A stretch of 64,000 bases of DNA, taken from contig CBDFFO010000006.1 in assembly GCA_965246805.1 (NCBI GenBank), positions 434,001 through 498,000 on the forward strand. The letters run 5' to 3'. The notes under the pieces were generated by a model. It ran no database searches, was not told the origin of the DNA, and saw only the letters and a program-made list of their open reading frames with translations. Source of the stretch: Schlegelella_A sp965246805 (GTDB lineage: Bacteria > Pseudomonadota > Gammaproteobacteria > Burkholderiales > Burkholderiaceae_C). How positions within the stretch are numbered: position 1 is the first letter of the stretch; every line of letters begins with the position of its first letter. Shown piece by piece: positions 25,728 through 39,133 of this stretch. Made by a program: the position numbers and the translations under genes.

Positions 25728-27500
25728 ATGAGCTTTCAAGTCTTCGGGCTGCCGGTGTCGCGGGGCATCGCGATCGGGCGCGCAGTGCTCATTGCTTCCA
25801 GTCGCGTCGACGTCGCGCACTACTTCATCGCTGAAGAGCAGATCGGCACCGAAATCGGTCGTCTTCGCGGCGCCCGCGATGCCGTCGCCGACGAGCTGAA
25901 CGGCATGAAGCGCGACATGCCGGCCGATGCACCGGCTGAGCTGGCCGCGTTGCTCGACGTGCACCTTATGCTGCTGCATGACGACGCACTGACGGGTGCG
26001 ACCAAGCAGTGGATCCAGGAGCGTCGCTACAACGCCGAGTGGGCACTCTCAGCTCAACTTGAAGTGCTGGCGCGTCAGTTCGACGAAATGGAAGACGAAT
26101 ACCTGCGCGAACGCAAAGCCGACCTCGAGCAGGTGGTCGAGCGTTTGTTGCGGGCGATGGCGCGCGAGGCGTCTCCCGCCGCTGTGCCGGCAATGCCGTC
26201 ACGGTCCACGACGGAACTGGGTGGCGATCCGCTGGTGCTGGTGGCCAGCGATGTCGCACCGGCCGACATGCTGCAGTTCAAGAAGAGCGTCTTCCTCGGT
26301 TTCGTCACCGATCTCGGCGGCAAGACATCGCACAGCGCGATCGTCGCGCGCAGCATGGACATCCCCGCGGTGGTCGGCGCACGCGAAGCGAGCCGCTTGA
26401 TCTGCCAGGACGATTGGATCGTGATCGACGGCGACGCGGGATTGGTCATCGTCGACCCGTCATCTGATGTGTTGGCGGAATACGAAGGGCTGCGCCGCGA
26501 ACGCGACAGGGTCCTTCAGGCGCTCGCGAGGCTGCGCCACACGCCGGCCGTCACGGTGGACGGGGAGCGGGTCGAGTTGCTCGCCAACATCGAACTGCCT
26601 GGCGACGCCGCGTCCGCGCTGCAGGCCGGTGCCGCCGGGGTGGGTCTGTTTCGAAGCGAATTTCTCTTCATGAATCGCGACGGCGATCTGCCCAACGAGG
26701 ACGAGCAATTCGAGGCGTATCGAACGGCGGTCGAAGCGATGCAGGGATTGCCGGTCACGATCCGCACCGTGGACATAGGCGCCGACAAGGCGCTCGACCG
26801 GATGTCTGCCAACGAACTTCGTCACGAGCATGTGCTTAACCCGGCTTTGGGCCTGCGCGCGATTCGCTGGAGCCTCGCGGAACCCGGCATGTTCCGCAAG
26901 CAGTTGCGGGCCATCCTGCGCGCAAGCGCGCACGGCCAGGTGCGCATCCTGATTCCGATGATCGCGCACATGAGCGAAGTGACAAGTACGCTCGCCGCGC
27001 TCGAACGCGCCAAGGAGCAGCTGTCGGAAGCAGGGCGGCCGTTCGGGCGCGTCGAGATCGGCGCGATGGTCGAGGTGCCGGCAGCCGCGCTGATGCTGCC
27101 GAGCTTCCTGAAGCATTTCGACTTCGTGTCGATCGGCACCAACGACCTGATCCAGTACACATTGGCCATCGATCGCGCAGATGACACCGTCGCGCATCTC
27201 TATGATCCATGGCATCCGGCTGTGTTGCGTCTCATCGCGAACTCGATCCGCGACGCTCGCGCGGCAGGAAAAGACGTCAGCGTTTGCGGCGAGATGGCGG
27301 GTGACCCGGCGTTCAGTGAATTGCTACTGGCGATGGGGCTGCGGAGCTTCTCGATGCATCCGTCTCAGGTGGTTGCGGTGAAGGAGCGCCTGCTTAAGGC
27401 GGATACCCGCAAATGGGCGAATTGGCTCGACCGGATCCTCGCTGCCGACGAGCCCGAAAGCATGAACCGGATGGCAGCTGCATGGATCGCCACCACGTAG
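25728..27500 (+). CDS. ptsI: Phosphoenolpyruvate-protein phosphotransferase (PTS enzyme I)
   Basis: Autophosphorylates with PEP and phosphorylates HPr. 590 residues against about 575 in E. coli. N-terminal HPr-binding helical domain, phosphohistidine domain with active His in GGKTSHSAIVARSMDIPAVVG, and a C-terminal PEP-binding TIM barrel with GVGLFRSEFLFMNR, ELRHEHVLNPALGLRAIRWSL, TNDLIQYTLAIDR and CGEMAGDPAF (active Cys). A tagga Shine-Dalgarno (25716-25720) precedes the ATG. It lies 90 bases after ptsH; the rrn leader follows. Confidence 0.96.
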   Translation: MSFQVFGLPVSRGIAIGRAVLIASSRVDVAHYFIAEEQIGTEIGRLRGARDAVADELNGMKRDMPADAPAELAALLDVHLMLLHDDALTGATKQWIQERRYNAEWALSAQLEVLARQFDEMEDEYLRERKADLEQVVERLLRAMAREASPAAVPAMPSRSTTELGGDPLVLVASDVAPADMLQFKKSVFLGFVTDLGGKTSHSAIVARSMDIPAVVGAREASRLICQDDWIVIDGDAGLVIVDPSSDVLAEYEGLRRERDRVLQALARLRHTPAVTVDGERVELLANIELPGDAASALQAGAAGVGLFRSEFLFMNRDGDLPNEDEQFEAYRTAVEAMQGLPVTIRTVDIGADKALDRMSANELRHEHVLNPALGLRAIRWSLAEPGMFRKQLRAILRASAHGQVRILIPMIAHMSEVTSTLAALERAKEQLSEAGRPFGRVEIGAMVEVPAAALMLPSFLKHFDFVSIGTNDLIQYTLAIDRADDTVAHLYDPWHPAVLRLIANSIRDARAAGKDVSVCGEMAGDPAFSELLLAMGLRSFSMHPSQVVAVKERLLKADTRKWANWLDRILAADEPESMNRMAAAWIATT

Positions 27501-27690
27501 CGAAGTCAAGCCCCAGCATCGGCGCCGGGATCCGTAGCAGCGCGTAGCGTTGCGTCGAACGCTGGATGAAGCTTCGTTATGGCGACATCTCAAGGCGGGG
27601 ATCGCTGTCGGTGCTACAGTACGTCCCCCGCAATACTCACGACGAGGAGCGCACATCCTGAGACGCCGCGCAGTCAGTTCGGAGCGCGGC
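27501..27690. other. Spacer between ptsI and the rrn promoter
   Basis: No gene is seen in these 190 bases. The stretch is of mixed composition and may contain the ptsI terminator and upstream elements for the rrn promoter, but I found no clear hairpin followed by a T run. Confidence 0.4.
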
Positions 27691-27720
27691 TTGACAGGGC
27701 TTTCAAAAGCGTGCGAGAAT
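27691..27720 (+). promoter_or_regulatory. Candidate rrn promoter
   Basis: A perfect -35 hexamer TTGACA at 27691-27696 and a -10-like GAGAAT at 27715-27720, spaced by 18 bases, lie about 206 bases before the mature 16S start. The position and the TTGACA are typical of strong rRNA promoters; the -10 match is moderate. Confidence 0.6.
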
Positions 27721-27762
27721 CGTTGTCTTGGCTGAAGTTCAACTCCAGCCGGCCGCAAGGCG

Positions 27763-27774
27763 AGCTCTTTAAAA
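27763..27774 (+). promoter_or_regulatory. boxA-like antitermination element in the rrn leader
   Basis: The sequence agctctttaaaa resembles the boxA consensus TGCTCTTTAACA that recruits NusB/NusE to rRNA transcripts. It is in the expected place between promoter and 16S gene. Confidence 0.6.
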
Positions 27775-27779
27775 ACTAA

Positions 27780-27798
27780 CAGCCGATAAGTGTGGGCG
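27780..27798 (+). repeat. 5' arm of pre-16S processing stem
   Basis: These 19 bases are complementary at 18 of 19 positions to 29572-29590 after the 16S gene. The paired arms would form the long stem cut by RNase III to release pre-16S rRNA. Confidence 0.75.
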
Positions 27799-27925
27799 TT
27801 TGAAGGCGGGTGCCAAAGTCGAAAGGCTTCAGGTCTCCTGGACCTAAAACGCTCACTGAATTGAAATCGTGCCGGTGTCAAAGCCGGCGTGAGTTCACTT
27901 CAATTCTTTGAGCAAAATCAAGATC

Positions 27926-29456
<1,531 letters not shown>

Positions 29457-29694
29457 CTGGAAAACGGCGAAGCCGTTTCGGTGAAGGCTGACTTTGCGCA
29501 AGCAAAGCCACGCGCGAAAGCGCAGGCCGGAACCAGATGAGCCTAGTCCACAAATGGCACTCAAATTTGAGCGCCCACTCTTATCGGCTGTAGTTGAACG
29601 CAGCAAGTGAACGTGAAACGGCTGACCGCCGAGCAGATTCGTGCTTTGGTACGGGTGGCCGTCTGCGAGTCCGGCCCGACACTTCGACAGTGAA
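29457..29694 (+). other. 16S-tRNA internal transcribed spacer
   Basis: Spacer of 238 bases without protein or RNA gene. It contains the 3' arm of the pre-16S stem (29572-29590) and a few short self-complementary stretches. Confidence 0.8.
29572..29590 (+). repeat. 3' arm of pre-16S processing stem
   Basis: Pairs with 27780-27798 upstream of the 16S gene with one mismatch in 19 positions, forming the RNase III processing stem. Confidence 0.75.
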
Positions 29695-29771
29695 GGGTCT
29701 GTAGCTCAGCTGGTTAGAGCACCGTCTTGATAAGGCGGGGGTCGTTGGTTCGAGCCCAACCAGACCCACCA
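29695..29771 (+). tRNA. tRNA-Ile (GAT anticodon)
   Basis: 77-base tRNA with encoded CCA. Acceptor stem GGGTCTG pairs with CAGACCC, the anticodon GAT is at 29729-29731, the T loop is ttcgagc. It sits in the usual place in the 16S-23S spacer. Confidence 0.97.
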
Positions 29772-29779
29772 TCTTCACA

Positions 29780-29855
29780 GGGGGATTAGCTCAGCTGGGA
29801 GAGCACCTGCTTTGCAAGCAGGGGGTCGTCGGTTCGATCCCGTCATCCTCCACCA
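29780..29855 (+). tRNA. tRNA-Ala (TGC anticodon)
   Basis: 76-base tRNA with encoded CCA. Acceptor stem GGGGGAT pairs with ATCCTCC (one G-U pair), the anticodon TGC is at 29813-29815, the T loop is ttcgatc. It follows tRNA-Ile by eight bases. Confidence 0.97.
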
Positions 29856-30142
29856 TCACTTCATCTATATCGGTTTGTTGACGCAAGCTGCCTCTGGGCC
29901 GCTTGCGTCAGCGATTCGAAAGAATCGGCTGCTGTTCTTTAACATTTCGTAGAGTCGAAATATCAGAGTTGCCGGCAGAAAACGCTTCGTGCGTTCCGTC
30001 CTGCCGGTGACACATTTGATTGCGTCAACAAGATTCAACTCGCAAGAGAAGAAGTTTGAAGAACGGCATAACGCGTAATACTCAAAGAAAGTCCTTGACG
30101 ATGCCTCGTAAACCTTAGTCGGGTGAGGCGTCAAAGTTATAG
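29856..30142 (+). other. tRNA-23S internal transcribed spacer
   Basis: Spacer of 287 bases with no gene. It contains a nine-base stem (29880-29888 with 29901-29909), a hairpin with a GAAA tetraloop (29912-29927), a boxA element (29933-29944) and the 5' arm of the pre-23S stem (30130-30149, reaching into the 23S gene). Confidence 0.75.
29933..29944 (+). promoter_or_regulatory. Spacer boxA element before 23S
   Basis: tgttctttaaca is nearly identical to the boxA antitermination consensus and lies in the position where rrn operons carry a second boxA ahead of 23S. Confidence 0.7.

Positions 30143-30149
<7 letters not shown>
30130..30149 (+). repeat. 5' arm of pre-23S processing stem
   Basis: These 20 bases are the exact reverse complement of 33014-33033. 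The pair brackets the 23S gene and forms the RNase III stem; part of each arm belongs to the mature termini. Confidence 0.9.
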
Positions 30150-33013
<2,864 letters not shown>

Positions 33014-33022
<9 letters not shown>

Positions 33023-33033
33023 ATAACTTTGAC
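33014..33033 (+). repeat. 3' arm of pre-23S processing stem
   Basis: Exact 20-base reverse complement of 30130-30149; together they form the stem that encloses the 23S rRNA. Confidence 0.9.
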
Positions 33034-33172
33034 TTCAAGTCAAGTTGGGTAGACACGTTGTACTGTTCTTCGGCAGTGCGCGCAATTGAATAATCTGATG
33101 GTCGAAGAATCGTCTTCGGCCCGACTCTGCGAATTGGCTCTTCTTGCTCATAAGCAAGAGAGCGACTGGTTA

Positions 33173-33288
33173 AGCTTGATGACCATAGCGAGGTGGTCCC
33201 ACTCCTTCCCATCCCGAACAGGACCGTGAAACGCCTCAGCGCCGATGATAGTGCGGATTCCCGTGTGAAAGTAGGACATCGTCAGGCT
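33173..33288 (+). rRNA. rrf: 5S ribosomal RNA
   Basis: About 116 bases. The core ggtcccactccttcccatcccgaac and ccgtgtgaaagtaggacatc are typical of betaproteobacterial 5S rRNA, and the ends AGCTTGAT and GTCAGGCT pair as helix I. It follows 23S by 150 bases. Confidence 0.95.
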
Positions 33289-33297
33289 ATTAATGCA

Positions 33298-33331
33298 AAG
33301 GCCCCAATCCCACGACTGGGGCCTTTTTTTT
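33298..33331 (+). terminator. Intrinsic terminator of the rrn operon
   Basis: A nine-base stem (33298-33306 aaggcccca with 33317-33325 tggggcctt), ten-base loop and a run of T to 33331, ten bases after 5S. It lies between the convergent rrn operon and the HDOD gene and may serve both. Confidence 0.92.
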
Positions 33332-33352
33332 CGAATTAGTTTGGCCCTGTCT

Positions 33353-34195
33353 TTAGACGTCCTGGACGAAGTGGAGTGCCGCTGCTGTCGACAGATTCAG
33401 CAGCACGGCCGCTTCCGAGATGTCATCCGGTAGCGCTGCGTTGTTCCATCCGTGCGCGGAGTGTCGAGCCAGTCGCGTGGCCAACTCAATGGTCTTCACC
33501 GCCGTCGATTCGCGCAAGGCCGGGTTCCCCACATGCGAAAGCAATTCCGGCAGAAGCCACGAGCGCACCAGAGCTTCCTGCAGCGCGGGCAACTCGATGT
33601 TCAACACGTCTTGCTGAACCACAATCGAGCGCAGCTTCGGATCTGCGCGCTGGGCGTCCCGAATGCCAAGCGCCAGTTTGGGTGCGTAGCACCACAGCAA
33701 AAGCTCCGCGAATTCGTGCATCAGCGTCACGGCATGGATCACTGCGGCATCCGGGCTCATGCGGTGCACAGCGAATGCGAGCGCGAACGTTGCGCCGCGA
33801 TGCGCGCGATTTACGACTGCCTGCAAGCCTGCGAGTGCGTCGGGCTGATCGGCCAGCAAGTCCTCGACGGAATTTTGTGGTCCAAAGGCGTCGAAGAATG
33901 GCGGGATGCCCATCATCACGAGTGCAGCTGTGACGGTCTCGACCTCTGTGACGACGCGTCGACCGCGGTGCTGCGAAGCGTGGGCGAGCACTTTCAGTGT
34001 CATTAGGGGATCGTCTGCGATCACCTCGCCAAGGCTGTTCGCGTCGACGGCATCTTGATTATCGCGAAGACGTTCCAAGGCATCTGCCGTTTCCTGCAGA
34101 ACCGGAATCTCAGCGTCTTTGAAAAACGCCGTCCATGCCGCCAGGTCTCGCAGCGGCGAAGTTATCGCCGATGGTTGAAGCGAAGGGCTGGTCAT
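33353..34195 (-). CDS. HDOD domain protein
   Basis: Soluble protein of 280 residues from the ATG at 34195; the frame upstream to 34444 overlaps the AMP nucleosidase gene and does not look coding. Almost the whole length is an HDOD domain (HD-related output domain, non-enzymatic): IPVLQETADALERLRDNQD, then SLGEVIADDPLMTLKVLAHASQHRG, TAALVMMGIPPFFDAFG and a late ATFALAFAVHRMSPDAAVIHAVTLMHEFAELLLW. HDOD proteins act in signalling in beta- and gammaproteobacteria; no receiver, GGDEF or EAL domain is attached here. Transcribed towards the rrn terminator, downstream of amn. Confidence 0.87.
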   Translation of the reverse strand: MTSPSLQPSAITSPLRDLAAWTAFFKDAEIPVLQETADALERLRDNQDAVDANSLGEVIADDPLMTLKVLAHASQHRGRRVVTEVETVTAALVMMGIPPFFDAFGPQNSVEDLLADQPDALAGLQAVVNRAHRGATFALAFAVHRMSPDAAVIHAVTLMHEFAELLLWCYAPKLALGIRDAQRADPKLRSIVVQQDVLNIELPALQEALVRSWLLPELLSHVGNPALRESTAVKTIELATRLARHSAHGWNNAALPDDISEAAVLLNLSTAAALHFVQDV

Positions 34196-34265
34196 CGCAC
34201 CTCCGGTTGAGTCACGTGCAGGTGATATCGGCGAATACACGTGCCACTTGAATTTCGTGAGCCCT

Positions 34266-35771
34266 CTACTGGAAGGCGACTTCCGCAAAGCTGCGCAGCT
34301 TGCGACTGTGCAGCTGATCGACACCCGCGTCGCGCAACAGCTCGATCGCGCGAATGCCGATGCGCAAGTGTTGGTCGACGCGCTCCCGATAGAAGTGGTT
34401 TGCCATCCCCGGCAGCTTGATTTCCCCATGCAATGGCTTGTCACTCACGCAAAGCAGAGTGCCATATGGAACGCGAAATCGAAAGCCGTTCGCAGCGATC
34501 GTGGCGCTTTCCATGTCGAGGGCGATCGCCCGACTTTGACTGAAGCGGCGCTCCGGTGTGCTGCCTGGGATCCGTGAGGGCAGCAACTCCCAGTTTCGGT
34601 TGTCAGTGCTGGCCACGGTGCCTGTGCGCATGATTCGCTTCAGTTCATAGCCCTTCAACTGGGTGATCTCAGCCACCGCTGCTTCAAGCGCGACCTGCAC
34701 CTCCGCCAGCGCTGGAATCGGCACCCACAACGGTAATTCTTCGTCCAGCACATGATCTTCACGAACATAGCCGTGCGCAAGCACGTAATCGCCCAGTTGC
34801 TGGGTGTTGCGCAGCCCGGCACAGTGACCGAGCATTACCCACGCATGCGGCCGCAAGACGGCGATGTGATCCGTGATGGTTTTGGCGTTGGCCGGCCCCA
34901 CGCCGATATTGACCATCGTGATTCCGCTCCGATCACCGCGAACCAGGTGATAAGCCGGCATTTGCGGCAATCGGGGCGGGGCAGCGCCCAGATCATCACC
35001 GACTCGAGAGGCGGATCCGACGGTGCGGGTGATCACGTTGCCGGGTTCCACGAATGATTCATAGGTGTTGTCAGCATGGCCACTCGCCATCGCATCGTGC
35101 CCACGACGCACGAACTCGTCGATGTAGAACTGGTAGTTCGTGAACAGAACGAAATTCTGGAAATGCTCAGGCGCCGTACCGGTGTAATGACGCAACCGAT
35201 GCAATGAGTAGTCGACTCGCGGCGCCGTGAAAAGCGACAGCGGTTGAGCCACGCCGGGGCCGGGCTCGTATGTACCGTTCGCGATACCGTCGTCCATCGC
35301 GCCGAGATCGGGCAGGTCGAACATGTCGCGCATCAACAAGCGGCGTTCCTGGCTGAGGCTGCCTTCGACATGATCGCCCTCAGCGAACGAGAAGTGCACG
35401 GGAATGGGTTGCGTGCTGGTGCCGATCTCGAGAGAGACGCTGTGGTTCTCGAGCAGCAGCCGAAACTGCTCAAGGTAGTAGGACCTGAACAGATCGGGCC
35501 GCGTCAACGTCGTCTCGAAGGTTCCGGGGCCAGCCACGAAACCGTAGCTCAGACGCGAGTCGGCGCGTGCGACGGTATCGGTGTGGACACGTACGAACGG
35601 GTAGAACGCATGCACGCGCCCGGGCAAGGTTTCGCCGGCGACGAACGCCTGCAACGCCGCCTGCAGGTGCTCGATGCCGGCGTCATAGATCGCTTGCACT
35701 TGCGCGAGCGCAGCGGCGGGATCTTGAAAGCGAACCGGAGCGATGAAGGGGAGAGCTGGCGTCATGGGCAT
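34266..35771 (-). CDS. amn: AMP nucleosidase
   Basis: Hydrolyses AMP to adenine and ribose 5-phosphate, helping to set the adenylate pool. 501 residues from the ATG at 35771 (a second ATG at 35765 is equally good), against 484 in E. coli. An N-terminal Amn-specific domain (about 1-190) is followed by a nucleoside-phosphorylase fold: GDRSGITMVNIGVGPANAKTITDH, AWVMLGHCAGLRNTQQLGDYVLAHGYVREDHVL, and the purine-site segment ALDMESATIAANGFRFRVPYGTLLCVSDKPLHG. Divergent from dadA with a 178-base gap. Confidence 0.95.
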   Translation of the reverse strand: MPMTPALPFIAPVRFQDPAAALAQVQAIYDAGIEHLQAALQAFVAGETLPGRVHAFYPFVRVHTDTVARADSRLSYGFVAGPGTFETTLTRPDLFRSYYLEQFRLLLENHSVSLEIGTSTQPIPVHFSFAEGDHVEGSLSQERRLLMRDMFDLPDLGAMDDGIANGTYEPGPGVAQPLSLFTAPRVDYSLHRLRHYTGTAPEHFQNFVLFTNYQFYIDEFVRRGHDAMASGHADNTYESFVEPGNVITRTVGSASRVGDDLGAAPPRLPQMPAYHLVRGDRSGITMVNIGVGPANAKTITDHIAVLRPHAWVMLGHCAGLRNTQQLGDYVLAHGYVREDHVLDEELPLWVPIPALAEVQVALEAAVAEITQLKGYELKRIMRTGTVASTDNRNWELLPSRIPGSTPERRFSQSRAIALDMESATIAANGFRFRVPYGTLLCVSDKPLHGEIKLPGMANHFYRERVDQHLRIGIRAIELLRDAGVDQLHSRKLRSFAEVAFQ

Positions 35772-35949
35772 TCGATCGATGGGATCGGGCGAGGATACGT
35801 CCGGCCCGTTGCCGCCAGTGCAAAATTGCGGCGCAGCGGGATGATTCCGCAGCGCCCGGGAGCCGACCCCGCGGCGCCGTGGTGGACCGAAACCACCCAC
35901 TCCCACGTGTGCGGGTTGATTCCGACACACCGATCAACGAGGCTTCGTG

Positions 35950-37293
35950 ATGAAAGTGTTGGTGCTGGGGAGTGGCGTGATCGGTGTGTCGGTCGCGCAT
36001 CAGCTCGCTGGTGACGGTCACGAGGTGACCGTCGTCGATCGGCAACCAGCAGCCGGGCTGGAAACGAGTTATGCCAACGCCGGCGAGGTCTCGCCTGGAT
36101 ACTCCGCACCGTGGGCGGGGCCGGGGGTGCCGTTGAAAGCGATCAAATGGCTCGCGATGCGGCATCGCCCGTTGGTGATCAGGCCGAACATCGATCTCGC
36201 GTTGCTGCGCTGGTCGTTGGCGATGCTGCGCAACTGCACGACGGCGCGCTACGAGGTCAACAAACGCCGGATGGTCCGACTTGCCGAATACAGCCGCGAC
36301 TGCCTGATCGCACTGCGAGCTGAAACAGGCATCGCTTACGACGAGCGAATGCGCGGCACCTTGCAACTGTTCCGCACGCAGAAGCAATTGGATGGCAGTT
36401 CGGCCGACATCGCGGCACTTCGTGAAAGCGGGGTCGCTTTCGAATTGCTTGATCGGGACGGTTGCGTGCGCCACGAGCCCGCACTGGAGCACGTGCGCGA
36501 GAAATTTCTCGGCGGCCTGTTGTTGCCCGGCGATGAGACGGGCGACTGCTTCAAGTTCACCCAGCGTCTGGCCGCCTTGGCCGCGGCACGCGGCGTGACA
36601 TTCATGCACGACACGAACGTCGTTCGCATCAATCGCCACGGCGCTGTGATCGACGGCGTGACTGTGGCTCGGGTGACGAGCGAATCATCGGCGTCGACGA
36701 GCGCGGCTTCGCCCGCGGACCGCATCGGCAAGCGTGCGTCGCCGGCTCCGGTTTCCGGTGAGCACACGCTGCGGGCCGATGCGTACGTCGTCGCGCTCGG
36801 CAGCTATTCACCCACGCTGCTGAAGCCGGTCGGCATCGAGATCCCCGTCTATCCCGTCAAGGGTTATTCGCTCACGGTGCCGATCGCCGACCCTAGCGGT
36901 GCACCCGAATCGACGGTGATGGACGAATCCCACAAGATCGCCGTCACGCGCCTCGGCGATCGGATCCGCATCGGTGGCACGGCCGAGCTCGCGGGTTACA
37001 CGCTGAAGCTGTACCAACCGCGGCGCGACACGCTCGCGCACGTGGTCGACGACTTGTTTCCACGAGGTGGAGATCTGTCGCGAGCCGAGTTCTGGTGCGG
37101 GTTGCGACCGATGACACCGGACGGTACGCCGATCATCGGCAAGACCGCGCTCCGCAAGCTCTATCTGGCGACCGGCCATGGTACGTTGGGCTGGACCATG
37201 GCCGCCGGTACCGCTCGGGTGCTGGCCGAGGTCATTAGCGGCCGCGCACCATCCATCGACCTCACAGGGCTAGGCATCGAGCGTTATGCGTGA
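35950..37293 (+). CDS. dadA: D-amino acid dehydrogenase small subunit
   Basis: FAD-dependent membrane-associated oxidoreductase that deaminates D-amino acids, chiefly D-alanine, to 2-oxo acids and feeds electrons to the respiratory chain. 447 residues from the ATG at 35950 (a GTG one codon earlier is possible). Dinucleotide-binding motif VLVLGSGVIGVSVAHQLA, then the DadA block TSYANAGEVSPGYSAPWAGPGVP, and the C-terminal FAD region GLRPMTPDGTPIIGKT..LATGHGTLGWTMAAGTARV. A Ser/Ala-rich insertion of about 30 residues near 240-270 breaks the usual length. No alanine racemase (dadX) is adjacent. Confidence 0.92.
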   Translation: MKVLVLGSGVIGVSVAHQLAGDGHEVTVVDRQPAAGLETSYANAGEVSPGYSAPWAGPGVPLKAIKWLAMRHRPLVIRPNIDLALLRWSLAMLRNCTTARYEVNKRRMVRLAEYSRDCLIALRAETGIAYDERMRGTLQLFRTQKQLDGSSADIAALRESGVAFELLDRDGCVRHEPALEHVREKFLGGLLLPGDETGDCFKFTQRLAALAAARGVTFMHDTNVVRINRHGAVIDGVTVARVTSESSASTSAASPADRIGKRASPAPVSGEHTLRADAYVVALGSYSPTLLKPVGIEIPVYPVKGYSLTVPIADPSGAPESTVMDESHKIAVTRLGDRIRIGGTAELAGYTLKLYQPRRDTLAHVVDDLFPRGGDLSRAEFWCGLRPMTPDGTPIIGKTALRKLYLATGHGTLGWTMAAGTARVLAEVISGRAPSIDLTGLGIERYA

Positions 37294-37459
37294 GGTTGCG
37301 TTTGAGTCTGTAACTCAGGGCTTCTGAACGGCCGGTTCTCCGACATGCCTTTCGGCGCTCACCGACCGTCAGCGGGGCCCGCATCGGGCTTGCCTTCGCA
37401 CGCGAGTGAGCGAAGGTAGCGGCTGGAAAATCCGCATGGGCCGGCCCTAGGAAATCAAA

Positions 37460-38245
37460 ATGAACATCAATCATCTGAAGACGTCATTCAAGAAACGGGC
37501 CGCGAGGAGGGCTTCGGCTTCGCTTCTTGCCGCTTTGTCTTTGGCCGCCTGCGGTCCCCAGTCGGGGGCGCCGGTGGCAGCGAATGGAAATCCGGTTCCA
37601 ATGACCGCAGTAGCGGGAACTGATCCCGCGCTGAATGCAGCGGGGCCGATGATTCCGGCGCAAGGGGGTACAGAGAGGCAGGGTCAGTCCGTGCCGGGTT
37701 CCGCGACGATCGGTGCCCGCAACCACCCCGGATATGACGAACCCGATTTGCAGGCGCGAAGCGCATACCCGGCTCCGGCAACAGGGTACAGGGGCCCTGT
37801 CGAGGCGCCATTGCAATCTCATGCGCAGACGCCTTACGCGCCGACGCAGGACGAGGTGGCGCCTCCCGCGCGAGCGCCAGCGCGTGCTCACAACGCTCAG
37901 CCCGTTGCGAGTGCGCACCTGGGTGAAATTCGGTCAATCGAACCGATTCGGACGCGGCCAGAGGGCAGCGGAACCGGAGCCGTCATCGGCGGCGTGCTGG
38001 GTGCCGTCGTTGGCAACCAGTTCGGCCACGGCGGCGGTCGCGCCGTCACCACCGTGCTGGGCGGCGTTGGTGGTGCGGTGGCCGGCAACAATCTGGAGCG
38101 CAATCACCGGGAAGGCATCGCAGGTTACCGCGTCAACGTGCGGCTCGACAACGGTTCCTCGCGCACGTTCAACGAAGCAGACGCAAGTGAATTCCGGGTC
38201 GGAGATCGGGTCCGAGTCGATCGCGGCCAGTTGCGTCCCCTTTGA
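37460..38245 (+). CDS. Glycine-zipper lipoprotein (SlyB/17 kDa surface antigen-like)
   Basis: Lipoprotein of 261 residues. Signal with basic N terminus (KKRAARR) and lipobox LSLAAC; modified Cys at about residue 31. Residues 33-165 are Pro/Ala/Gly-rich and of low complexity, probably unstructured periplasmic linker. Residues 170-215 form a glycine-zipper 2TM domain (TGAVIGGVLGAVVGNQFGHG and GGVGGAVAGNNLE). The end, GYRVNVRLDNGSSRTFNEADASEFRVGDRVRV, is a small beta domain as in other members. Probably located at the outer membrane, role in envelope integrity uncertain. Confidence 0.87.
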   Translation: MNINHLKTSFKKRAARRASASLLAALSLAACGPQSGAPVAANGNPVPMTAVAGTDPALNAAGPMIPAQGGTERQGQSVPGSATIGARNHPGYDEPDLQARSAYPAPATGYRGPVEAPLQSHAQTPYAPTQDEVAPPARAPARAHNAQPVASAHLGEIRSIEPIRTRPEGSGTGAVIGGVLGAVVGNQFGHGGGRAVTTVLGGVGGAVAGNNLERNHREGIAGYRVNVRLDNGSSRTFNEADASEFRVGDRVRVDRGQLRPL

Positions 38246-38248
38246 TCC

Positions 38249-39100
38249 GTGACCGTGAATCCGGCTGGCGCGCCACTCGACCCGTTCGGCATTCGCGCGG
38301 GCGTGGGTGGATGGACCTACGCACCATGGCGTGCCAACTTCTTTCCCGAGGGACTGGCACACACCAGTGAACTCGAATATGCCAGTCGACATTTGACGGC
38401 GATCGAAATCAACGGCACGTACTACCGGACACAGAGCCGTTCCAGTTTCGCCAAGTGGCACGACGCCACTCCCGAGGACTTTGTCTTTTCAGTCAAGGCC
38501 TCGCGCTATTCAACCAACCAGAAAGTCCTGGCCGACGCCGGTGAATCGATCGAGCGATTCATCAACAGCGGCCTGTCCGAGCTGGGGCCGAAGCTCGGTC
38601 CAATCGTGTGGCAATTCGCCACCACCAAGCGTTTTGAGTCAATCGATTTCGACGCTTTTCTGAGCATGTTGCCCGCCCACGTCGACGGGGTCCCACTTCG
38701 ACATGCGACCGATGTTCGACACGACAGCTTCATGTGCCCGGAATACTTGGCGCTCGCGCGCAAGCACGGCGTGGCCACGGTTTTCGCCGATTCCGACGAG
38801 TACCCCTCGTTCGCCGATGTCACCGGCGATTTCATCTATGCCCGCCTGATGCGCACCTCGTCGGATGAGCCGACGGGCTATGCGCCGAGCGGCATCGAGC
38901 GATGGGCCGACGCGGCGCGAACATGGGCCGCTGGCGGGGAGCCGTTGGATCTGCCGAGGGTCGAGACATCGCCCGCATCGAATGCACAGGCTGCCGCGCC
39001 ACCGAAACCCCGTGACGTGTTCATCTACTTCATCAGCGGCGCGAAGGAGCGCGCACCCGCCGCGGCGATGGCGTTCATCGATGGCTTGAAATCGTCGTGA
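38249..39100 (+). CDS. DUF72 family protein (YecE-like)
   Basis: Soluble protein of 283 residues with a GTG start. TIM-barrel-like DUF72 family: IRAGVGGWTYAPWRANFFPEGL at the start, LTAIEINGTYYRTQSRSSFAKWHDATPEDFVFSVKASRY, then LGPIVWQFATTKRF and a C-terminal FIYFISGAKERAPAAAMAFID. The family has no settled function. It begins three bases after the lipoprotein stop, so the two genes are probably co-transcribed. Confidence 0.9.
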   Translation: MTVNPAGAPLDPFGIRAGVGGWTYAPWRANFFPEGLAHTSELEYASRHLTAIEINGTYYRTQSRSSFAKWHDATPEDFVFSVKASRYSTNQKVLADAGESIERFINSGLSELGPKLGPIVWQFATTKRFESIDFDAFLSMLPAHVDGVPLRHATDVRHDSFMCPEYLALARKHGVATVFADSDEYPSFADVTGDFIYARLMRTSSDEPTGYAPSGIERWADAARTWAAGGEPLDLPRVETSPASNAQAAAPPKPRDVFIYFISGAKERAPAAAMAFIDGLKSS

Positions 39101-39133
39101 TGACGAGCAGGTGCGTGTGATGAAATCGCCCGC

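Noticed and set aside
37393..37416. Hairpin (ccttcgc with gcgaagg) between dadA and the glycine-zipper lipoprotein gene
   Set aside because: Seven-base stem with a ten-base loop but no T run after it; cannot be called a terminator.
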